Shown: piece after piece, positions 25,852-34,692 of the stretch
Layout of the letters: each line of letters starts with the position of its first letter
How positions within the stretch are numbered: the stretch's first letter is position 1
Assembly: GCA_023418925.1 (NCBI GenBank)
Contig: JAEZYS010000017.1
Coordinates: 62,001 to 126,000, forward strand
Reading direction: 5' to 3'
Source: Bacillota bacterium
GTDB taxonomy: Bacteria; Bacillota; Clostridia; Oscillospirales; Ruminococcaceae
Length of the DNA: 64,000 nt
The notes under the pieces: generated by a model
What the model was told of the DNA's origin: nothing
The model's input: only the letters and a program-made list of their open reading frames with translations
Database searches by the model: none
Translations under genes and position numbers: made by a program

Positions 25852-27984
25852 ATGAGTAAGAAAGCAATTCGTGTTGGTATTGATGTTGGCGGAACTCATA
25901 CAAAAGCAGTAGCTATAGATAATGAAACACATGAGATTATAGGAAAAGGTTCTGTAATGACATCACATGACCATGAAATGGGTGTTGCAGCAGGTGTCAT
26001 AGAGGCATTTAAATTATGCTTAACAGCAAATAATATTGATCCGAATGATGTTATCTTCATTGCACACAGTACAACTCAGGCAACGAATGCTTTGTTAGAG
26101 GGTGACGTTGCTGAAGTTGGCATTCTTGGTACAGGTAAAGGCGGTATTGAGGGTTGGTTAGCAAAGAAACAAAGTAAAATTGATGACATTGATTTAGGTA
26201 CTGGAAGAATTATTAAGATTCATCATACTTATCTTCCTAATAAAAAATTCAGCAAGGATAGCGTTGAAGCAGAAATCAGTGGACTACAATCAAACGGAGC
26301 AAGTGTAATTGTTGCATCTAAGGCTTTTGGAGTTGATGATCTTACAGAAGAAAATCAGATTAAGGATGTTGCGGAAAAACACAATATTCCAGTTTCTGTA
26401 GCGTCAGAAATCAGTAAATTATACGGATTGACAAGAAGAACAAGAACTGCTGCAATCAACGCCAGTATCTTACCTAAGATGCTTGAAACAGCATCTAGTA
26501 CAGAACAAAGTGTTCGTCAAGCAGGAATCAAGGTTCCGCTTATGATCATGCGTGGTGATGGTGGTGTTATGGATATCGGAGAGATGAAGAAACGTCCTGT
26601 TCTGACAATGCTTTCCGGACCTGCAGCCAGTGTTGTAGGTGCTCTTATGTATCTTAGAGCATCCAACGGCGTATACTTTGAAGTTGGTGGAACCAGTACA
26701 AACATTGGTGTAATTAAAAATGGACGTCCAGCAGTTGATTACTCAATCGTAGGTGGACATCCGACTTATATCAATTCACTTGATGTTCGAGTACTTGGTA
26801 TCGCAGGCGGAAGTATGATTCGCGCATCAAAACAGGGTGTTGTTGATGTAGGTCCAAGAAGTGCTCATATCGCAGGTATGCCATATTCTGTTTACACAGA
26901 TATTAATGAAATAGAAGATCCACAGGTTGAATTCTTCTCACCTAAAAAGGGCGATCCAGAAGATTATGTTGCAATCAAGTTAAAGAATGGCAAGAGAATA
27001 ACTATTACAAACAGCTGTGCGGCAAACGTTCTTGGAATTGTTACACCTGAACACTATTCATATGGTAATCCTGCTGCAGCTAGAAAAGCTATGGAACCAC
27101 TTGCAAAATATATGAATATGACAGTAGAGCAGGTTTCTGAGGCTATTTTAGCAAAATCATATGAAAAAATTAAACCAGTTATTGAATCATTGGCAGAAAA
27201 ATATAAACTGGAAAAAGATCAAATCTCACTCGTTGGTGTAGGCGGAGGAGCAGCTGCATTATTGCCTTACACTGCTGATCATATGGAATTAGAATATAGT
27301 ATTCCTGAAAATGCCGAAGTAATATCATCTATTGGTGTTGCGCTTGCAATGGTTAGAGATGTTGTTGAGCGTACAATTCCAACACCATCTAAGAAAGATA
27401 TTGCAGACCTCAAGAAGGAAGCTGCTGCACTTGCAATCGCAAATGGCGCATTACCTGATTCTGTAGAAGTACAGATTGAAATTGATACACAGACATCAAG
27501 AGTAACTGCAATTGCACTTGGGTCTACTGAAGTACAGACAACCGACTTGTTAAAAGCTTGTACGGAAGATGATGCAAAACAACTTGCAGCAAAATCGATG
27601 GGTGTAGATGCAACAGAGACAACATTGATAACTAAGAATAATGTATTCTATGTATTTTCAGCTAATAGTAAAAAGGGTACCGGAAAACAAATCCGAATTG
27701 TTGATAAAAAGGGCTTCATCAAAGTACAAAGAGGTGATGGTGATGCTGTAGGCTGTACTGTAGCAGAAGCTGTTAAGATTATTGATGAAATGTGGGATAG
27801 CCTTGCAGTATTTAAGAGTGACATTAAATTGACACCTGACCTTTATATCTGTATTGGTGGTAAGGTTCTTGATTATGCAGGAATGAGAGATATAGATCAG
27901 TTGCAGATGGTTGTAGATACAGAGTTAGGTTTAATGGAGCCACATGAGGAAATCATCATTGTCGGAGCAAGAAATGATTTATGA
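25852..27984 (+). CDS. Hydantoinase/oxoprolinase-family protein (HyuA-like), stand-alone
   Basis: 710 residues. Residues 5-190 match the Hydantoinase A N-terminal domain (RVGIDVGGTHTKAVAID, actin-like phosphate loop; HSTTQATNALL). Residues 195-500 match the Hydantoinase A domain (MRGDGGVMDIGEM, LSGPAASVVGA, FEVGGTSTNIGV). About 200 residues at the C terminus are an extra part I cannot name. Family members use ATP to open lactams or to carboxylate ketones, usually with a HyuB-type partner; none is encoded here. AAAGGAG precedes the ATG. Its membership in a sugar-acid operon suggests an ATP-dependent step on a lactam, lactone or keto acid. That is inference. Confidence 0.8.
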   Translation: MSKKAIRVGIDVGGTHTKAVAIDNETHEIIGKGSVMTSHDHEMGVAAGVIEAFKLCLTANNIDPNDVIFIAHSTTQATNALLEGDVAEVGILGTGKGGIEGWLAKKQSKIDDIDLGTGRIIKIHHTYLPNKKFSKDSVEAEISGLQSNGASVIVASKAFGVDDLTEENQIKDVAEKHNIPVSVASEISKLYGLTRRTRTAAINASILPKMLETASSTEQSVRQAGIKVPLMIMRGDGGVMDIGEMKKRPVLTMLSGPAASVVGALMYLRASNGVYFEVGGTSTNIGVIKNGRPAVDYSIVGGHPTYINSLDVRVLGIAGGSMIRASKQGVVDVGPRSAHIAGMPYSVYTDINEIEDPQVEFFSPKKGDPEDYVAIKLKNGKRITITNSCAANVLGIVTPEHYSYGNPAAARKAMEPLAKYMNMTVEQVSEAILAKSYEKIKPVIESLAEKYKLEKDQISLVGVGGGAAALLPYTADHMELEYSIPENAEVISSIGVALAMVRDVVERTIPTPSKKDIADLKKEAAALAIANGALPDSVEVQIEIDTQTSRVTAIALGSTEVQTTDLLKACTEDDAKQLAAKSMGVDATETTLITKNNVFYVFSANSKKGTGKQIRIVDKKGFIKVQRGDGDAVGCTVAEAVKIIDEMWDSLAVFKSDIKLTPDLYICIGGKVLDYAGMRDIDQLQMVVDTELGLMEPHEEIIIVGARNDL

Positions 27985-28634
27985 TAAAAGAAAGTACAAT
28001 AGAACTACTAAAGCTAAATGATTTTGAATGGGGCATGTATGCTTTTTCACGAGATCCACTGGAAGGTAAACTTTCTGTTGAAGAAAAGAGAGAGTTGATT
28101 ATTCAAGCAAATAAATGTGGTGCAGAACAGGCAGAGAAACTTAAAGTACAATTTGGTATAAAATCAGTAAAAGAGTATGCCAAAAAGTTAAAGATTCAAA
28201 TCATCCGAGAAGACAGTGATGGTAGTGATAATTATATTGTATTTGCTAAATTCAATTATCCTGATAAAGCAACCATATATTCCGGGAATGTCAAAAAGGT
28301 TGAAAAACTGATTGAAGAGAATGGTATGGGAAAATTATTGGGGCATGTGAATATTGAATCAATGCTTTTGGCACATGAAATGTATCATTATTTTGAGGAA
28401 AGCGATAAAGAAATTTTCACTAAGACAAAAAAAATTGTACTTTGGAAATTAGGTTCTTTACAATATAAATCAAAATTAATTGCTCTTAGTGAAATCGCTG
28501 CAATGTCTTTTGCAAGGGAATTATTAAATTTGAACTATAACCCATATCTTTTTGATGCGATTATGCTTTATCCTCACGATGCTAAAAAGACACAAAGCTT
28601 AATTGACGAAATATTAACATTTAAAGATAATTAA
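27981..28634 (+). CDS. ImmA/IrrE-like HExxH protein in the sugar-acid operon
   Basis: 217 residues. LLAHEMYHYFEE supplies an HExxH zinc site near residue 133, and LSEIAAMSFARELL about 40 residues later gives the third ligand (Glu) in the same context as ImmA/IrrE peptidases (E.EA..FA.ELL). The N-terminal half (to about 110) has no match I recognise. It overlaps the hydantoinase-like gene by 4 bases (ATGA), so the two are translationally coupled. A processing, maturation or regulatory role for the neighbouring enzyme is possible. No helix-turn-helix partner is adjacent. Confidence 0.6.
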   Translation: MIKESTIELLKLNDFEWGMYAFSRDPLEGKLSVEEKRELIIQANKCGAEQAEKLKVQFGIKSVKEYAKKLKIQIIREDSDGSDNYIVFAKFNYPDKATIYSGNVKKVEKLIEENGMGKLLGHVNIESMLLAHEMYHYFEESDKEIFTKTKKIVLWKLGSLQYKSKLIALSEIAAMSFARELLNLNYNPYLFDAIMLYPHDAKKTQSLIDEILTFKDN

Positions 28635-28648
28635 AGAGGAGGTTAAAT

Positions 28649-29605
28649 ATGCCAGAAGTGATTTTATTTGGTGAGCCAATGGCTTTATTTGTTGCAGATA
28701 CGGTTGGTCCATTAGAAGATGTTGAACATTTTACAAGATCTTTAGCAGGTGCTGAAGTTAATGTATGTATTGGTTTGACCAGATTAGGACATAAAGCAAC
28801 CTATATTACAAGGCTTGGCGATGAGCCTTTGGGAAAATATGTTGAGAAGTTTTTAAAGAAAGAGAGTATAGGTACTGAGTTCATCACATTTGATCCGGTT
28901 TATCGTACAGGAATACAGCTAAAAAATAAAGTTGTAGAAGGAGATCCGTTTGCTCCTTATTATAGAAAGGGATCAGCTGCTTCCCATATTTCTTCAAAAG
29001 AAATTGATGCGATTGACTTTGAAGGAATTAAGCATGTTCATATAACAGGTATTCCACCTGCACTTTCTGAATCCTGCCGCCAGGCAACTTACAGATTATT
29101 TGAAAGAGCAAAAGAGAACAATGTTTTTATATCATTTGATCCAAACTTACGCCTGGCATTATGGGAAAGCAAGGAGGTAATGATAAAGGTCATTAATGAT
29201 CTGGCTTCAAAAGCGGATATGGTTTTACCAGGAACTGCAGAAGGACTTATTCTCATGGGTAGTGAGAATCCGGATCAGATTGCAGACTTTTATCTAAACT
29301 TAGGTGCTAAAACTGTCATAATTAAATTAGGCGGACAGGGTGCTTATGTTAAAACAGAAAAAGAATCCTATACAGTAGAAGGATTTAAAGTTGAAAAAGT
29401 TATTGATACGGTCGGAGCCGGAGACGGTTTTGCAGTAGGTGTTATCAGCGGAAGATTAGAAGGATTGTCATTAAAGAATTGTGTAAGACGTGGAAATGCA
29501 ATTGGAGCAATTCAGGTTCAGCATATCAGCGATAATGAAGGACTTCCTACAAGAGAAGAGCTTGAAGCATTCATTACTTCGGATGGTAAAATCGTAAATA
29601 AATAA
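28649..29605 (+). CDS. kdgK: PfkB-family sugar kinase, probably 2-keto-3-deoxygluconate kinase
   Basis: 318 residues of the ribokinase fold. The N-terminal signature is GAEVNVCIGLTRLGHKATYITRLG (broken here as two parts of the family motif), FDPNLRLALW lies mid-protein as in KDG kinases, and DTVGAGDGFAVGV carries the catalytic Asp. KDG kinases phosphorylate 2-keto-3-deoxygluconate to KDPG, the substrate of the aldolase encoded first in this cluster. GAGG precedes the ATG; 14 bases separate it from the previous gene. Confidence 0.85.
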   Translation: MPEVILFGEPMALFVADTVGPLEDVEHFTRSLAGAEVNVCIGLTRLGHKATYITRLGDEPLGKYVEKFLKKESIGTEFITFDPVYRTGIQLKNKVVEGDPFAPYYRKGSAASHISSKEIDAIDFEGIKHVHITGIPPALSESCRQATYRLFERAKENNVFISFDPNLRLALWESKEVMIKVINDLASKADMVLPGTAEGLILMGSENPDQIADFYLNLGAKTVIIKLGGQGAYVKTEKESYTVEGFKVEKVIDTVGAGDGFAVGVISGRLEGLSLKNCVRRGNAIGAIQVQHISDNEGLPTREELEAFITSDGKIVNK

Positions 29606-29621
29606 TTGTCAGGAGACGTAA

Positions 29622-30239
29622 ATGAAGATACAGGTTGCAATAGATCGAGTTACAATAGAGCAAGCAATTGAGATTATAAAAGTTGTGAAAGATTATGCAG
29701 ACATAATTGAAATTGGAACTTCTTTAATAAAAGACTATGGTTTGGAATCAGTAAGAAATATTCGCAACGCTTTTCCTGATATCACAATTTTAGCAGATAT
29801 TAAGACGATAGATGAAGCAGAATATGAATTCAGAGCAGGCTATAAGGCAGGAGCAGATATTCTGACTGTAATGGGTGCTGCAAATATAGATTCAATTGAG
29901 ATCTGCAGAAATGTAGCAGTTAAATATCAAAAAGACTATATGATTGATCTTCTGGAAGTTTCAGATGAGAAAATCAAAGAGTTAAAAAAGTTCAAAGATG
30001 CTATTTTTTGTGTTCATCTGCCGGCAGATAAAGAAGGACAGGGATTAAAAGAATTAGTTCAAAAAACCAGTAAGAACCTTATAGATTGCCCTAGATTAGC
30101 AGTGGCTGGTGGTGTGAGTTTAAAAACACTTTCAATAATTAAAGAAAGCAAATTTGAGATTGCCATAGTAGGTGGTGCTATCACAAAAGCTGAAAACATG
30201 AAGGAAGCAGCATATATTTTTTCTAGGGAAGTGAGGTAA
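29622..30239 (+). CDS. 3-hexulose-6-phosphate synthase-like protein
   Basis: 205 residues, OMP-decarboxylase-type barrel. ADIKTIDEAEYE holds the DxKxxD active-site motif, LTVMGAAN follows as in hexulose-phosphate synthases, and VAGGVSL/IVGGAI form the phosphate site. HPS condenses formaldehyde with ribulose 5-phosphate or runs in reverse; the close relative 3-keto-L-gulonate-6-phosphate decarboxylase (UlaD) shares the motif. The adjacent isomerase gene supports an HPS-PHI pair. Confidence 0.82.
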   Translation: MKIQVAIDRVTIEQAIEIIKVVKDYADIIEIGTSLIKDYGLESVRNIRNAFPDITILADIKTIDEAEYEFRAGYKAGADILTVMGAANIDSIEICRNVAVKYQKDYMIDLLEVSDEKIKELKKFKDAIFCVHLPADKEGQGLKELVQKTSKNLIDCPRLAVAGGVSLKTLSIIKESKFEIAIVGGAITKAENMKEAAYIFSREVR

Positions 30240-30243
30240 TCAG

Positions 30244-30783
30244 GTGGATGTTCTGAACTGTATTTTAGCAGAAATAACAGAAGTAGTACACAAAGTGAAA
30301 GCAGAAGAATTAGATAAAGTTGTTTCACATATTACAAAAGATAAAAGAATATTTGTTGATGGAGAGGGACGTTCCGGACTAATGGCAAAAGGTTTTGCTA
30401 TGAGATTGATGCATCTTGGATATACGGTATATGTAGTTGGAGAAACAATCACTCCGGCGGTAAGTACCAATGATGTGTTTATAGCAATTTCAGGTTCAGG
30501 AGAGTCATCTGGTGTTTTGGCTGATACAAAGAAAGCAGCAGATAAGGGTAGTACAGTCTTGGCAGTTACCAGCAAATTCGATTCCTCAATTGCAAAGTTA
30601 GCCAAGTCTATGCTGATAGTTCCAGGAACAATAAAATCAGACAGTGTTGATAATCGAAGTTCAATACAATTATTAAGCTCATTGTTTGACCAAAGTCTTC
30701 ATATAGTGCTAGATGCAATCTGTCTTTTGTTAAGTAAAAGAGACCAAGTATCCAATGAAGAGGCAACAACGATCCACTGGTAG
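30244..30783 (+). CDS. 6-phospho-3-hexuloisomerase (SIS domain)
   Basis: 179 residues with one SIS domain: FVDGEGRSGLMAKGFAMRL, the sugar-phosphate loop AISGSGESSG, and VLAVTSKFDSSIAKLA. The family interconverts 3-hexulose 6-phosphate and fructose 6-phosphate. The start appears to be GTG at 30244 with GAGGT seven bases upstream; no in-frame ATG fits. It lies 4 bases after the HPS-like gene and ends the cluster before a terminator. Confidence 0.85.
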   Translation: MDVLNCILAEITEVVHKVKAEELDKVVSHITKDKRIFVDGEGRSGLMAKGFAMRLMHLGYTVYVVGETITPAVSTNDVFIAISGSGESSGVLADTKKAADKGSTVLAVTSKFDSSIAKLAKSMLIVPGTIKSDSVDNRSSIQLLSSLFDQSLHIVLDAICLLLSKRDQVSNEEATTIHW

Positions 30784-30834
30784 AATTATATTATAAGGGA
30801 AACCTATCTGTCATAGTGAAATAAATTAAACGAT

Positions 30835-30874
30835 GAGCCTTCTGTGATAAAATAACAATATACACAGAAGGCTC
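30835..30874 (+). terminator. Terminator at the end of the sugar-acid operon
   Basis: GAGCCTTCTGTG (30835-30846) pairs perfectly with CACAGAAGGCTC (30863-30874), 16-nt loop. The T-tract downstream is weak (AAAATGATATATTTT). Confidence 0.65.
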
Positions 30875-30897
30875 AAAATGATATATTTTAAAAATGA

Positions 30898-31755
30898 TTA
30901 ATCTATATCCCAAGTGAAATAAATATCATTAAAAGTTCTTTCAGACAAGCTTTTCTTGTTTACAAACCAATTTAATCCCCAAATGCAACCACTATGATAA
31001 TTAAACTCAAACAAATTAGTCCATCCTTCAGCAGGTTCGTCAACATTCATACTCCCAGTTTGATATCCTAAAAGTTTTGAACAATTATTTACGTTGAAAT
31101 CATCTCTAGCATTATAATATAAATCTATTTCATCTTCTACATAATAATCATATTTACAGTAATCCGGTTGGATTAGATATGATTTTAAAACCGTTTCAAA
31201 TGATTTACTATAGTAGGGACATGGTGGCGCCGTACGTTTTAGTTGTGACAAATCTCCATCATAATATATTACCTTATATACATTAGTATTTTTTCCACTA
31301 AACTTATATTTGCAATATTTACAATCATTCAACATCAACTCGCCACTCCAAAAAATATATAACATACCTGTTTTCGGGAGCAGGTTATCCTTATCGTACT
31401 CAGCCGTTTCTGAAAGATTAAGCTGCGTCACAAGCTGCATTGAAGATTCTTTATAGTGTTCTGTTTTACCTTTTTTGGGGCCAAATTCCCACTGTACTGT
31501 ATATTCAGAAAGTGTAGGATAGAGAATTGTTGGCGGAAGGTCAGGATAACCGCCACTTTTACTTGTTCCTACAGGAATTTCGTTATCATCAGTTTCTACT
31601 AACTTTAAAGCAATTGCATTCTTCCTAAGTTTAACTAACTTTTCAGTTAAATCTGCTCTGCCCTCTTTGCATATATAATCAAGAAAATCCATTTTTCTAC
31701 GTTCATTTTCGGAAATCATAGCCTTTTTAAACGCTTTGTTATCTGTTGCGTCCAT
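30898..31755 (-). CDS. YwqG-family (DUF1963) protein
   Basis: 285 residues, soluble. SKSGGYPDLPP, QLVTQLNLSE and LLPKTGMLYIFW are the hallmarks of the YwqG/DUF1963 family, and the C-terminal half holds GYQTGSMN and the aromatic run near the end, as expected. The function of the family is unknown; members often occur near polymorphic-toxin immunity genes, but no toxin is seen here. GGAG lies ten bases before the ATG. Confidence 0.82.
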   Translation of the reverse strand: MDATDNKAFKKAMISENERRKMDFLDYICKEGRADLTEKLVKLRKNAIALKLVETDDNEIPVGTSKSGGYPDLPPTILYPTLSEYTVQWEFGPKKGKTEHYKESSMQLVTQLNLSETAEYDKDNLLPKTGMLYIFWSGELMLNDCKYCKYKFSGKNTNVYKVIYYDGDLSQLKRTAPPCPYYSKSFETVLKSYLIQPDYCKYDYYVEDEIDLYYNARDDFNVNNCSKLLGYQTGSMNVDEPAEGWTNLFEFNYHSGCIWGLNWFVNKKSLSERTFNDIYFTWDID

Positions 31756-31954
31756 ATTTATTCATCTCCATAAATTCTAATTTGTCACATTATTACAAAA
31801 TTATTATATCATATATTTACAAGTATGTAAAGCCAGACATCTCCACCCGCCATACATTTACCAAAGGAAAACGAATAGAATGAAGCATATATGAAACTTA
31901 TTAGAATTATGAGATATGCAGCAGCAATTTCTTTATAAAGAAGATATGATAAAA

Positions 31955-31988
31955 AAATCCCTGTATTCCGAAAGGAGTACAGGGATTT
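31955..31988 (-). terminator. Terminator serving the recombinase gene, probably the original ppdK terminator
   Basis: A 15-bp stem with one G-U pair (31955-31969 with 31974-31988), GAAA loop, and a run of seven U on the minus strand. It stands immediately past the left junction of the mobile element, behind the displaced ppdK 3' end, so before insertion it would have ended ppdK. Confidence 0.85.
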
Positions 31989-31996
31989 TAAGCAAT

Positions 31997-33838
31997 TTAT
32001 AAATTACTTGCTCTTAATTGCAGCCTGTGCAGATTAGTGAATAGGGACGATTTTTCGGGATGAGCTTTTACCGATGGTAAATAGCTATAAATATGTAAGT
32101 CAGATGCGTCCGAAGACGCATCTGATGATGAAGTGTAACAGTCGTCCAGATGAATATCAGGACAAGTCTTTCTGCCGTCTGCAACGTAATTTACAGAACC
32201 GTTGTTGTTGCCATCCAAGCGAAAATTCCAAACGTACTTTTTGCCCTGCGGGACGATTGATGTTACTACTTTATCAATAAATTGTTTTGAGAGGTCTGGT
32301 TCAGACATATCCACCATAGCAGCCAAAGCGTTAGCTATTGCCGACATATCACACATACACTTTTCAACGGTTTCCTGTTGTTTTCCAAAGGAATCTTTTT
32401 GCTCTTTCAGCTTAACAAACTCGTCATCGTAAGATTTACGCATTGACTGAAATTCTTCCTTTGAAATATCACCATCGGTATAGATATTGATGAGGTTCTT
32501 GAGCTTCTTATCAACCTTGTCAATCTGAGCTTCAACGAAAAGAACGTTATTTTGTGAGTTATGCTTTGTTTCAGCCTTATAATATTCCTGAATGTATTGC
32601 AAGGTAAGGAGCAAGTCCTCTTTCTGTGTTTTCCAAGCATCGTGCAGAAAACATTTACCCATCATATTCATTTTCCACTCAGTAATAGGTCTTTCATCAC
32701 AGTAACCCTCGGTTTCAAGACCTGATTTTGCTCTTGCCGAAGCTTTACCGTAATTAACTTGATTGTAGCATACATAATTATAGGTTATAACGCCGTTGTT
32801 GTCCTTGTGATAACGGTTCTTTCTAAAAGATGAACCGCAGGAGCAACGAAGCTTTTTAACCCAGACATCGCTTGACGAACGATTGCTGACCTTTGTTGTT
32901 TCACCATTAACAACAAGTGTCGGCTTTTTCTTTGCGTTTAGTATCTGCTGACATCTTTCCCACTGTTCCTCAGAGATAATCGGTTCAAAATTGCCCTTAT
33001 GATACTCATAGGTGTCTTTGTTGTGGTTCAAAATGCGCTTCTGTTCAAGATAATTGTTACTTGTCGACTTGAAATAGGTAATATAGCCTTTGTAAGTGGC
33101 ATTAGGAATAACCTTGAGAATGTAGCCGAAAGTCCATTTTACGATACCCGACGGGTTCAATCGTTTTTTTTTCGTAAGAATTTTCGCAATCTTCTGACCG
33201 CCTAAACCTTGTTCATACAAATCGTAAATCATTCTTACTGTTTCGGCTTGTTCGGGATTGATAACATAGGTGTTTTCGCTTGGGTTCCATTTTCCGTCTG
33301 CACTAATATTGCGCTTCAAATCATAACCGAGGATATTGCCGCAGCCATAAAGGATATTTTTTGAACGGCTGATATGTTGTCCTGCCCGAACACGCTCGGA
33401 AACCTTGCGGCTTTCCTCTTGTGCCAGAGTAGCCATAATTGTAAGTCTGAGTTCTCCATCGCCGTCCATTGTCCATATGTTGTCATCAGCGAAATAGACT
33501 TCAATGTTCTTATTGCGAAGCTCTCGTGTGTTTGTGAGAGTATCAACCGTATTTCTTGCGAAACGGCAAACCTCACGGGTAACGATTAGGTCAAACTTTC
33601 CGGTCTTGGAGTCCTCAATCATTTTCATAAACGAAGGGCGTTTTTTTGCCTGAGTGCCTGTGATACCCTCGTCTATGTATCTGTCAACGATTGTCCAGTT
33701 GGGAAAGCGTTTTGCAATATCGTCGTACCATTGCATCTGATTTTCCAAAGCAGAAATCTGAGCTTCGTGTTCTGTGGAAACTCGTCCGTAGAATACTACG
33801 TTTCTCGGACGGTTTCTGTCAAGTGGTAATCCAAACAT
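31997..33838 (-). CDS. Large serine recombinase (integrase) of the mobile element
   Basis: 613 residues. Resolvase catalytic domain (1-150) with the nucleophile Ser21 in FYGRVSTEHEAQ, the YIDEGITGT and REVCRFARNTVDTL motifs, then the Recombinase domain (about 170-300), a zinc ribbon (LRCSCGSSFRKNRY ... GYCDE), and a coiled-coil of about 430-510. It integrates and excises the element. GGGGGAT precedes the ATG. The last ten or so codons read across the left attachment site into displaced host sequence, so the C terminus depends on the integrated state. Confidence 0.95.
   Translation of the reverse strand: MFGLPLDRNRPRNVVFYGRVSTEHEAQISALENQMQWYDDIAKRFPNWTIVDRYIDEGITGTQAKKRPSFMKMIEDSKTGKFDLIVTREVCRFARNTVDTLTNTRELRNKNIEVYFADDNIWTMDGDGELRLTIMATLAQEESRKVSERVRAGQHISRSKNILYGCGNILGYDLKRNISADGKWNPSENTYVINPEQAETVRMIYDLYEQGLGGQKIAKILTKKKRLNPSGIVKWTFGYILKVIPNATYKGYITYFKSTSNNYLEQKRILNHNKDTYEYHKGNFEPIISEEQWERCQQILNAKKKPTLVVNGETTKVSNRSSSDVWVKKLRCSCGSSFRKNRYHKDNNGVITYNYVCYNQVNYGKASARAKSGLETEGYCDERPITEWKMNMMGKCFLHDAWKTQKEDLLLTLQYIQEYYKAETKHNSQNNVLFVEAQIDKVDKKLKNLINIYTDGDISKEEFQSMRKSYDDEFVKLKEQKDSFGKQQETVEKCMCDMSAIANALAAMVDMSEPDLSKQFIDKVVTSIVPQGKKYVWNFRLDGNNNGSVNYVADGRKTCPDIHLDDCYTSSSDASSDASDLHIYSYLPSVKAHPEKSSLFTNLHRLQLRASNL
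32020..32032 (+). repeat. Left attachment-site core of the mobile element
   Basis: GCAGCCTGTGCAG, identical to 51325-51337 in the same orientation. On the minus strand the sequence continues as GCTGCACAGGCTGCAATTAA and then GAGCAAGTAA, which in the ppdK frame spells AAQAAIKSK-stop, the typical end of a clostridial PpdK. Confidence 0.82.
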
Positions 33839-33852
33839 ATAAGTATCCCCCT

Positions 33853-33987
33853 TTAAGCAGCGGCTTTACCGCTGAATTCATTTTTGATGATGTTTTCGTA
33901 TGTTGCCAAATTAATATATCCATTATCGAGCAGCACCTTTAATGCTGTCATAATTGCCAATGAACTTGAAATCTGTGAAACTTCCAT
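33853..33987 (-). CDS. Small conserved protein upstream of the serine recombinase, 44 residues
   Basis: Encodes a short helical protein (MEVSQISSSLAIMTALKVLL, then DNGYINLATYENIIKNEFS). AAAGGAGAG lies before the ATG and a promoter lies just upstream, and the recombinase follows 14 bases later. Similar small proteins accompany recombinases in clostridial elements; a role as a recombination directionality or DNA-binding factor is a guess. Confidence 0.65.
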   Translation of the reverse strand: MEVSQISSSLAIMTALKVLLDNGYINLATYENIIKNEFSGKAAA

Positions 33988-34005
33988 TGTATATCTCTCC
34001 TTTAT

Positions 34006-34034
34006 ATTTTATCACTTTAAAGCGTTAATGTCAA
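34006..34034 (-). promoter_or_regulatory. Promoter of the small ORF-recombinase operon
   Basis: On the minus strand TTGACA (34029-34034), 17-bp spacer, TAAAAT (34006-34011). Confidence 0.78.
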
Positions 34035-34279
34035 GTCGTTTTGTCGGCGGTTGGGTCAAATGAAAAACTAAGGGGCAAATGCAAAAGTAAAAGCAACATA
34101 ATTGGAAAAAGCGTTGCGATAACCTCTGCACAAACTATGAAAAAATGCAAATTGGTGTTGCGTTTACCTTTACACAAAAGGTGATTTTTCCCCTTTTTAA
34201 GATGCGGTTAGTTTTACACAAAGTAAGCGTTTATCCGATTTTTGCGATTTTCGTTTTTTCACCGAAATGAAAAACTAAT
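34035..34279. other. Gene-free stretch between recombinase promoter and MazF gene
   Basis: No ORF. It contains loosely repeated motifs: gcaaaagtaaaag/gcgttgcg and three variants of a TTTACACAAA-type word (about 34130-34220). These could be protein-binding repeats near the recombination module, but no clear period is visible. Confidence 0.35.
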
Positions 34280-34624
34280 TTATACTCCCAAACTGATTGA
34301 AATAGCCTTATTGACTGATTCCATTTCATCGGATTGAAGTCTGCAAAGGTATTCTTTCAGTCGAGATTTGTCAATCGTCCGTATTTGCTCCAATAGTATT
34401 ACGGAATTCTTATCAAGCTTTGCTCGCTCGGAGATATAAACGTGTGTTGGAAGAGTGGTCTTTTTTATCCTGCTTGTAATCGGAGCAACAATTACCGTCG
34501 GACTATGAAGGTTGCCAAGATTGTTTTGAATAATAAGAACCGGACGAACTCCGCCTTGTTCGTGTCCGAAATTCTCGCCTAAGTATGAATAGTAAATATC
34601 GCCTCTTGAAATGTATTTGTTCAT
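34280..34624 (-). CDS. MazF/PemK-family toxin endoribonuclease
   Basis: 114 residues. ISRGDIYYSYLG at the N terminus, GGVRPVLIIQNN, TVIVAPITSRIKKTTLPTHV and the conserved VILLEQIRTIDKSRL are all classical MazF/PemK. The family cleaves mRNA. No antitoxin gene is adjacent: upstream lie only very short frames. Lone MazF genes are common in Tn1549-like elements, so it may serve regulation or rely on a host antitoxin. Start has AGGAGG seven bases upstream. Confidence 0.9.
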   Translation of the reverse strand: MNKYISRGDIYYSYLGENFGHEQGGVRPVLIIQNNLGNLHSPTVIVAPITSRIKKTTLPTHVYISERAKLDKNSVILLEQIRTIDKSRLKEYLCRLQSDEMESVNKAISISLGV

Positions 34625-34692
34625 AAAAATCCTCCTAAATCAGATATGTAAATAGGCGGAGTTAATTCTCCGCCTAAAAGCTTCTGTATAAA

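Noticed and set aside
30059..30605. Minus-strand frames of 89 and 121 codons opposite the HPS and PHI genes
   Set aside because: The plus-strand frames are clear family members; these are antisense shadows.
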